NCBI GenBank assembly: GCA_016165875.1
Contig: JABBOT010000005.1
Span: 29,531,943-29,595,942, forward strand
Direction of reading: 5' to 3'
Source of the DNA: Acanthopleura granulata
Lineage: Eukaryota; Mollusca; Polyplacophora; Chitonida; Chitonidae
DNA length: 64,000 nucleotides
This document shows, piece by piece, positions 58,081 through 64,000 of this stretch. The notes beneath the pieces were generated by a model. It was not told the DNA's origin, did not search any database, and saw only the letters and a program-made list of their open reading frames with translations. The translations under genes and the position numbers were made by a program. The stretch's first letter is position 1. Each line of letters begins with the position of its first letter.

Positions 58081-60110
58081 TGGAGAGAATGGCTAAGTGG
58101 ATGACTGGATGGCAGGATAAAGAGAGTAACTGAGGTAAATGACCGGGTGGTTGAATGAAGAGAGTAACTGAGGTAAATGACCGGATGGTTGGATGAAGAA
58201 AGTGATTCTTGACTGGATGATCGGATGAGAGACTGAGTGCTGTAGATGACTGGATGGATAAAGAGAGTGGCTCGTGTAGATGACTTGATTGCCGGATGAA
58301 GAGAGTGATTGTTGTAGATGGTTGGATGGTCAGATAAAGAGAGTGACTGTTACAGAAAACAGGATGGTTGGATGACGAGAGTGATTGTTACAAATGGTTG
58401 GATGGTCGGATGTAGAGAGGGGCTGAAGATTGATTGTTGTAGATGATTGCTTAATTGGATGAAGAGAGTGATTGATGTAGATGACTGGATGGTTTGATGG
58501 GGAGAGTGGCTGTTGCAGATCACTAAATGAATGGATAGAAACAGTGAGTGTTCTAGATGAATGTGTGCACGGCTGGCGAGGGCAACTGTTGTGGAAGACT
58601 AGACGGATGAATAAAAAGAGTGACTGTTGTAGACGTCTTGATGGTTGGGTGAAGAGTGATTGTTGCACATGGTTGGATGAAAAGTGATTGTTGCAGGTGG
58701 ATGGATGGTTGGATGAAAAGAGTGACTGTTGTAACTGGCTAGATGTTTGGATGTAGAGAGTGACTGTTTTAGATGATCGGGTGGTTGGGTAAAAAGAGTG
58801 ACTGGTGCAGATGACTGAACGATTGGATGAAGAGAGCGGCTGTTCTAGATGACTTGATGGATGGGTGTTGAGTGATTGTTAAAGATGAGTGGATGTTTGG
58901 ATGAAGAGAGTGGCTGTTGCAGATGACAGGATGGTTGGGTAAAGAGAGTGGCTGTTGTAGATGACAGGATGGTTGGGTAAAGAAAGTGGATGTTGTAGAT
59001 GACAGGATGGTTGGGTAAAGAGAGTGGATGTTGTAGATGACAGGATGGTTGGGTAAAGGGAGTGGCTGTTGTAGATGACAGGATGGTTGGGTAAAGGGAG
59101 TGGCTGTTGTAGATGATTGGATGGTTGGGTAAAGAGAGTGGCTGTTGTAGATGATTGGATGGTTGGGTAAAGAGAGTGGCTGTTGTAGATGACAGGATGG
59201 TTGGGTAAAGGGAGTGGCTGTTGTAGATGATTGGATGGTTGGGTAAAGGGAGTGGCTGTTGTAGATGATTGGATGGTTGGGTAAAGAGAGTGGCTGTTGT
59301 AGATGACAGGATGGTTGGGTAAAGGGAGTGGCTGTTGTAGATGATTGGATGGTTGGGTAAAGAGAGTGGCTGTTGTAGATGACAGGATGGTTGGGTAAAG
59401 GGAGTGGCTGTTGTAGATGATTGGATTTTTGGGTAAAGGGAGTGGCTGTTGTAGATGATTGGATGGTTGGGTAAAGAGAGTGGCTGTTGTAGATGACAGG
59501 ATGGTTGGGTAAAGAGAGTGGCTGTTGTAGATGACAGGATGGTTGGGAAAAGAGAGTGGCTGTTGTAGATGATTGGATGGCTGAATGAAGAGACTATTGT
59601 AGGAGACTGGATAGTAGGATAAAGAGAGTGACTGTAGCATTTGACCGGATGATTGGATGAAGAGAGCGACTGTTGTATATGACACGATCGTTGGATGAAG
59701 AGAAAGACCGTTGCAGATGACTGGATGGTTGTATGAAGAGACTGGCTGTTGTAGATGACTGGTTCGTAGGATAAAGAGAGTGAGTGTTGTAGATGACTGG
59801 ATGGTGGGATGAAGAGAGTGACTGTTGTAGATGACTGGATGGTGGGATGAAGAGAGAGATTGTTGTAAATGACTGAGTTGATAAAAGGAGCAAAAAAAAC
59901 AGACATAGATAGCTAGATGAATGCTTTGAGAAGAACGTTGAATATAGGATGGGATGTGGTTAAGTAGATGACTGGTTGGATGAGTGGCGAGAATAACTGC
60001 ACAGATAGTTAGGTGGTTGGGTGGATGTCTTGTATTTGACCGAATGGATAAATGGAGAGGGTGGTTGAGGTAGATGTATGGAAAGGAACAATGGATGGAG
60101 GGAGGAGGGA
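58081..60110. repeat. Large 38-bp minisatellite with degenerate flanks
   Basis: The unit is gatgacaggatggttgggta followed by aagagagtggctgttgta (38 bp). Edge units, from about 58081 to 58921 and 59568 to 60110, are diverged and contain indels. The centre (58922-59567) keeps an exact 38-bp register. In all, about 50 units span some 2 kb. The minus-strand translation is a Pro/Ser/His/Thr-rich repeat. Confidence 0.95.
58922..59567. repeat. Homogenised core of the 38-bp array with higher-order structure
   Basis: Seventeen units start every 38 bp from 58922 to 59530. They alternate between two variants at the start (gatgacagg or gatgattgg) and two in the middle (aaagagag or aaagggag). From 59188 the order is acagg/ggg, attgg/ggg, attgg/gag, acagg/ggg, attgg/gag, and this five-unit (190-bp) order begins again at 59378. 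Because no stop codon occurs in any frame of the minus-strand unit, all three minus frames stay open over hundreds of bases. Confidence 0.9.
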
Positions 60111-60231
60111 GTGGGAAAGGCGGATCTCGCTAAATGGATGAAACGACGTGAAACGTTCTAACACTTGAGCTATTCCGTACAACATTTTGACCAGTGACGT
60201 CTAATACATCGCGACTAACATCATCGGATTT

Positions 60232-60320
60232 CTTTTACCTTATTCTGCTTAAGCCATTGTGCTATGGAGGTGGGGGTGGGGTGGATTGCGAATATTTACG
60301 CATTTACATGAACAGTTAAA
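60232..60320. repeat. Short dispersed motif, copy 3 of 3
   Basis: cttttaccttattctgctta, agccattgtgctatggaggt, then tacgcatttacatgaacagt. It is colinear with the copy at 37.0 kb, with a G-rich insertion (ggtgggggtggggtgg). Confidence 0.4.
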
Positions 60321-60948
60321 AAATAAAGCTCTAACGGAGGTAATTTGTTAGGAAGTGGTGCTTCACTGGTTACGTGTAACCATTTGCCAACAATCACACT
60401 GTCGCCGCTGCTCTATTTTTTAATCTCCAGCCTTTAGCCTTTGGCATGAAACATAAATAAAACACATTCAAATACAGAGAAATATTTCGGTGACATTCGT
60501 TTATACATGGTAATAACTGACTTAACCTTTGCTTATAAACAGAGCTACATTTTGGTGGAATGACTTGACAGATCACTGTCTGGTCAAAGAAAGGCCGCGA
60601 TCGCCCCAAAGTATGAAAAATTCTGTGAAATGTATTCAACGTTGAGAAGCAAAAATAGTGTTAAGCAGCAGTTGATACTGAACTGGCGATTTCAATCATA
60701 TCCCGCAAGTTCCGAGATGATAGATACGCTTGAAATGGCCCCCATGACTTTCTGCAAAGTGTGACAAGAGGTTCGCCTGATAATGCTAGAATTTATGAGT
60801 AAATAAAATCAACTGTAGTTGTACATAGATTTGCACATGATGCTCGGTAAGTAGTCAAAAGAAACATATGAATCACTTTTGTGACTGTATGTTCTTGTAA
60901 AACTTAAATGGATTTATAAAAATATAACTTAAAGGAGAGAAGGCTTCT

Positions 60949-60950
60949 AT

Positions 60951-60981
<31 letters not shown>

Positions 60982-61055
60982 TTGAAGAATGTTTCACTTA
61001 TACGACGGCGGTCAGAATTAGAGTGGCAAGAAACCGGATGGAGCCCGGGGTAAAA
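60949..61055 (-). mobile_element. SINE fragment with expanded (TTTA)n tail and missing 3' box
   Basis: A (TTTA) repeat of about 36 bp runs directly into ttgaagaatgtttcacttat and acgacggcggtcagaatta, then aagaaaccggatggagcc. The usual attggtgttttacgccgtac box between tail and body is absent, unlike the other copies, so this copy has an internal deletion or was primed internally. Confidence 0.75.
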
Positions 61056-61260
61056 CAAGGTTTCCATAAGTTTTTACATTAATAAATATGGGGTTTTCAG
61101 CTCTTGTGATCAGGTATTATACTGTACATATGATTGCCGAAACGTTTATTGCTGGCATAGCCAATATATCTGCCACTGGGTAGAATTCGAATCAAAGCTA
61201 TGTTCTGATCATATGATCACACAGGTGCAAGTAGTCTCAATCCAAATCAGGTGGATACAT

Positions 61261-61302
61261 TTCCAGCACATGGATTTCCAGCACATGGATTTCCAGCATA
61301 TG
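61261..61302. repeat. 14-bp tandem repeat, three units
   Basis: ttccagcacatgga occurs three times back to back, with a single c-to-t change in the third unit. Confidence 0.9.
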
Positions 61303-62368
61303 GATTTTGAATATAGCAGGTGATTAATGCAGTAAGGTGCATGTAAATAAACAGACATGTGGGAATTGTGGCTTTTATTCGATTTCTGACTTTGTCATCT
61401 AACAATTTAATAATATAGCATGGCAAGAGTATATGAAGACATGGGATTTATATGACATGCTAAATTAGCTCATGCAAAACATAATATTATCTCCGAAACA
61501 TCTATTGGAGTGCAAAATGCGAACAGATGCCCTTATACATTTATGTGGGTCAGTGATTTTTTTCAGATATGACCTATGTGATTTTTCGCATTTAAAGTGC
61601 TATTTAAGGTATCCAAGCATCAGACTAACGATGACGAGTAATTTTACAAAATCCCCATCTTTAAAAATGAGAAAAGATTTGTTCTTGAAGAAAAATATTG
61701 AAGACGTTGTGATCTATAGTTGTTAAGCATCCCAAATTTAGTCGTATACTCTTTTATAATTTATATATTTACAATACTGATTTTTGTTTGCCTTTGCTTT
61801 TCTCTACACTAACATGTTAAATTGAACAATAAATTCACTGTACATTCACACGTACAGACATGCAAACGTACTGACAAATGTCAGTACATGGTTGTACTGG
61901 CGTGCGAACAAGGCTCTGTGTACTGTCCATCTATCTCAAGGTAACATGCACACGGCCTGCAGTCAGTGATTGTCCTTTCGCATCTCCGAGGATTTGCGTG
62001 TCAATAGTCACATCTGTCCTTACTAAGAGTCATGAACATGCAGCCCTTGATTCCCCGTGAATACCAAGCTCAGAATTAACAGCTGGTCCTCTTCTTAGAA
62101 GCGACTCCCAAACATAAGTTATTAACTCAGAACATGTGAGGTGACAAATAACAAAAGAGCTCAGTGGCACCTTTTTTTGAGTGTTCATTGTCGTGTAAAC
62201 TGTAGAGAAAAGAGAGAGAAAGTGAGAGAAATGGCGCTGAGTCCGAGCAAGTTAAACAAATGAGGAGGAATGTTCGAAGCTCTACTTTAAAAGAAGAAGA
62301 TTAGTCCTAATAGAACCTGTTTGCATCTATATACATGCATACATGTATAGACTGCTACTTTCAGTGTA

Positions 62369-62386
62369 AGCCCCCCCCCCCCGCCC
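62369..62386. repeat. C-run
   Basis: About a dozen C followed by gcccggcg. G-rich on the minus strand. Confidence 0.75.
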
Positions 62387-62618
62387 GGCGTGGCCCACGG
62401 CCATCTGGGTAAATAGCCTACACAGAGGAGTAGATAACATCTATTTTCTCTATATATAGCCCTGAGTTTCATATTATTTTTACAAAGCTCCATTACGAAG
62501 CATAATTAAACGACCAGATAAATAGTCTAGATTTGAAAAATCTATTTAATACTGGCGTTAAACAACAAAATATATATACACCTTTTCAAGGACCTAAACT
62601 CTACAATATATGGTGGTA

Positions 62619-62640
62619 GGGAGGGGGATAGGGGGAGGGG
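62619..62640. repeat. Canonical G-quadruplex motif
   Basis: ggg a ggggg ata ggggg a gggg: four G-runs of at least three with loops of 1, 3 and 1 nt on the plus strand, matching the standard quadruplex pattern. Confidence 0.8.
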
Positions 62641-63884
62641 CATTCCAGGCTGCTGTCTCCCACTTCGCATATGTCAAAAAATATCTCAAGTCTATATTCA
62701 TTTCAGGTAAAAATAATCATGTGTGTGTATATTCGTACAACGATGTTTTTCCACGGACCAAAAGTGTGATGTTATAGCAGTTCGGTTTAATAGTTATTGT
62801 TGACAACTCCTATGTAAAGCAAGACTTATATATTCAGTGTTGATATTTTTACCTCTGCATTGCATATCCTCTGTATACTTTCATGGTAATCGCATATGCC
62901 CAGACGTCAGGACTTTATGTACGGAACAACTACTGGGTGTTATATTCCAGTAGTTAGAATCCATTCATTTCCAAACCAGCCTGAAAGTCCAGTATCCTCC
63001 TTGGCTTATTTTTTTTTAATTTCCATCTGAAAAATGACAAGAGAACCATGAGACTATTTCATATCCAATAATCAGTATCAAACATAACCAAAAAATGAAA
63101 ATCAAAAAACCGTTACAGGAATGTTAAGTGCTTAGTATAATTAGGTACATAACAATTTCGGTTAAATTAAAACCCAATTTTCTTCTTTCAATTTTTAAAA
63201 CTGGTTGCAGAAAACACCCCAAAGAAATGACAACATTCTCTTTGACCTGTGCCCATGAAGGCCTGCCTTTGTATAATCACAGGAGTGTGGGTAGTGTTGA
63301 CACTGGCTTACCATGGAAAGCAATGTGCCTATGAGCAGGGCATGCACAAATATAGGTTATATATTTGTGTTTTTGTACATATATTCACCACCAAGATACA
63401 TATATATGTATATGAAAATACGTTAAATATTATCTAGAAAAATACTAGCGGGAATAAAGTCTTTGAGGACTTGATGTACCCCCTGTAGATGTATTAATAG
63501 GAATGGATGAATGATAATGACTTTACGCCACGTCAGCAATTTTTCAGCCATGTCGTGAAGAGAACACGTCTTCAACCACGAATCAGTATATGGTTTTTAA
63601 GAAGAAAAAGATGCGAACATGCAAACCAAATGAAAAAGGCAGACGTGTTTAATACCAGGTAAAACAACTAAACCTCTATTAACATGATAACAACTTTATA
63701 ATAGGATTGTGGTCTGAACAATATACCAGTGAGATCAACAAATATAGCCTTTTATTATTTTTTTACTTATCTTTTCGCAAACTTGTAACAACAATTATTC
63801 ATATACCATCTATAGTAGATGTACACCATACCAGGAAACTGGCAGGATAACACATGTAACCAGACTGGTTTTATTTTATGTAAT

Positions 63885-63886
<2 letters not shown>

Positions 63887-63937
<51 letters not shown>

Positions 63938-63961
63938 AATAAGTAAGAATGAGTAAGAATC
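63887..63961. repeat. (AT)24 microsatellite followed by a 9-bp repeat
   Basis: About 49 bp of AT, then agaataagtaagaatgagta and agaat, that is, three units of agtaagaat type. Confidence 0.95.
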
Positions 63962-64000
63962 AAGTGTGATTCTAAATCTCGGTTTGATATTCCTACTGAG

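Larger units (their letters stand above)
61303..63886. other. No recognisable gene
   Basis: AT-rich unique-looking DNA. An 84-codon plus frame at 61472-61726 has no recognisable motif. It holds the C-run and G-quadruplex motif listed separately. Confidence 0.45.

Noticed and set aside
58845..59906. 353-codon minus-strand open frame (plus a 268- and a 99-codon frame)
   Set aside because: All three minus frames are open because the 38-bp unit contains no stop. The peptide is the same repeat in each frame, so openness says nothing about coding.

Overview
This is a eukaryotic, gene-poor, AT-rich window. I see no intact protein-coding gene, no rRNA or tRNA gene, no CRISPR array and no bacterial-type operon. 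Only short open frames occur, and the longest are by-products of tandem repeats or AT microsatellites. Several copies of a tRNA-derived SINE occur. Its 3' body reads, in one orientation, as an 'ATTGGTGTTTTACGCCGTAC' start followed by a region spelling gacggcggccagcat and gggaggaaaccggg. A second dispersed repeat (19.5-19.8 kb) and a third SINE-like element (35.9-36.1 kb) are of types I associate with molluscs and other lophotrochozoans. The most likely source is therefore a marine lophotrochozoan, probably a mollusc; I cannot name a species from sequence alone.

Layout. 0-8.7 kb: mostly unique sequence with an AT microsatellite (3.7 kb), a ~100-bp duplication (3.34 and 4.64 kb) and a possible minus-strand exon (7.8-8.0 kb). 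8.8-9.5 kb: a 43-bp minisatellite split by a full-length SINE. 10.8 kb: an old SINE. 12.3-12.75 kb: a degenerate ~20-bp repeat. 13.5-14.1 kb: a ~30-bp minisatellite split by a foldback element. 14.45-16.3 kb: an inverted pair of ~215-bp dispersed repeats. 18.3 and 20.7-20.9 kb: two candidate plus-strand terminal exons. 19.2-20.1 kb: a nest of three mobile elements, namely a second foldback copy with a clean 12-bp target-site duplication, a mollusc-type dispersed repeat and a SINE.

21-35 kb: essentially unique, with a telomere-like CCCTAA patch and a 40-bp x4 array (28.3-28.7 kb), a 16-17-bp array in two blocks (29.9 and 30.6 kb), a LINE-like 3' end (32.2 kb) and homopolymer tracts. 35.9-41 kb: a SINE, a ~40-bp array (38.6-39.0 kb) and a near-perfect 76-bp hairpin (39.7 kb). 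44-48 kb: two candidate minus-strand exons, one with zinc-finger-like residues. 49-57 kb: SINE fragments, an 18-unit 38-bp array (55.4-56.1 kb) and a tight cluster of six CRE-type ACGTCA sites (56.39-56.54 kb). 58.1-60.1 kb: a 2-kb, 38-bp minisatellite whose homogenised core leaves all three minus-strand frames open. 60.9-64 kb: a SINE fragment, G-rich runs and a terminal (AT)24.

The window looks like intergenic or long-intron DNA dominated by tandem repeats and small non-autonomous retroelements that repeatedly landed inside those tandem repeats. The items most worth follow-up are the CRE cluster, the foldback elements with a hammerhead-like core, the higher-order 38-bp array, the hairpin at 39.7 kb and the inverted pair at 14.5/16.1 kb. 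All exon calls are tentative: they rest on open frame, composition and splice-site look alone.
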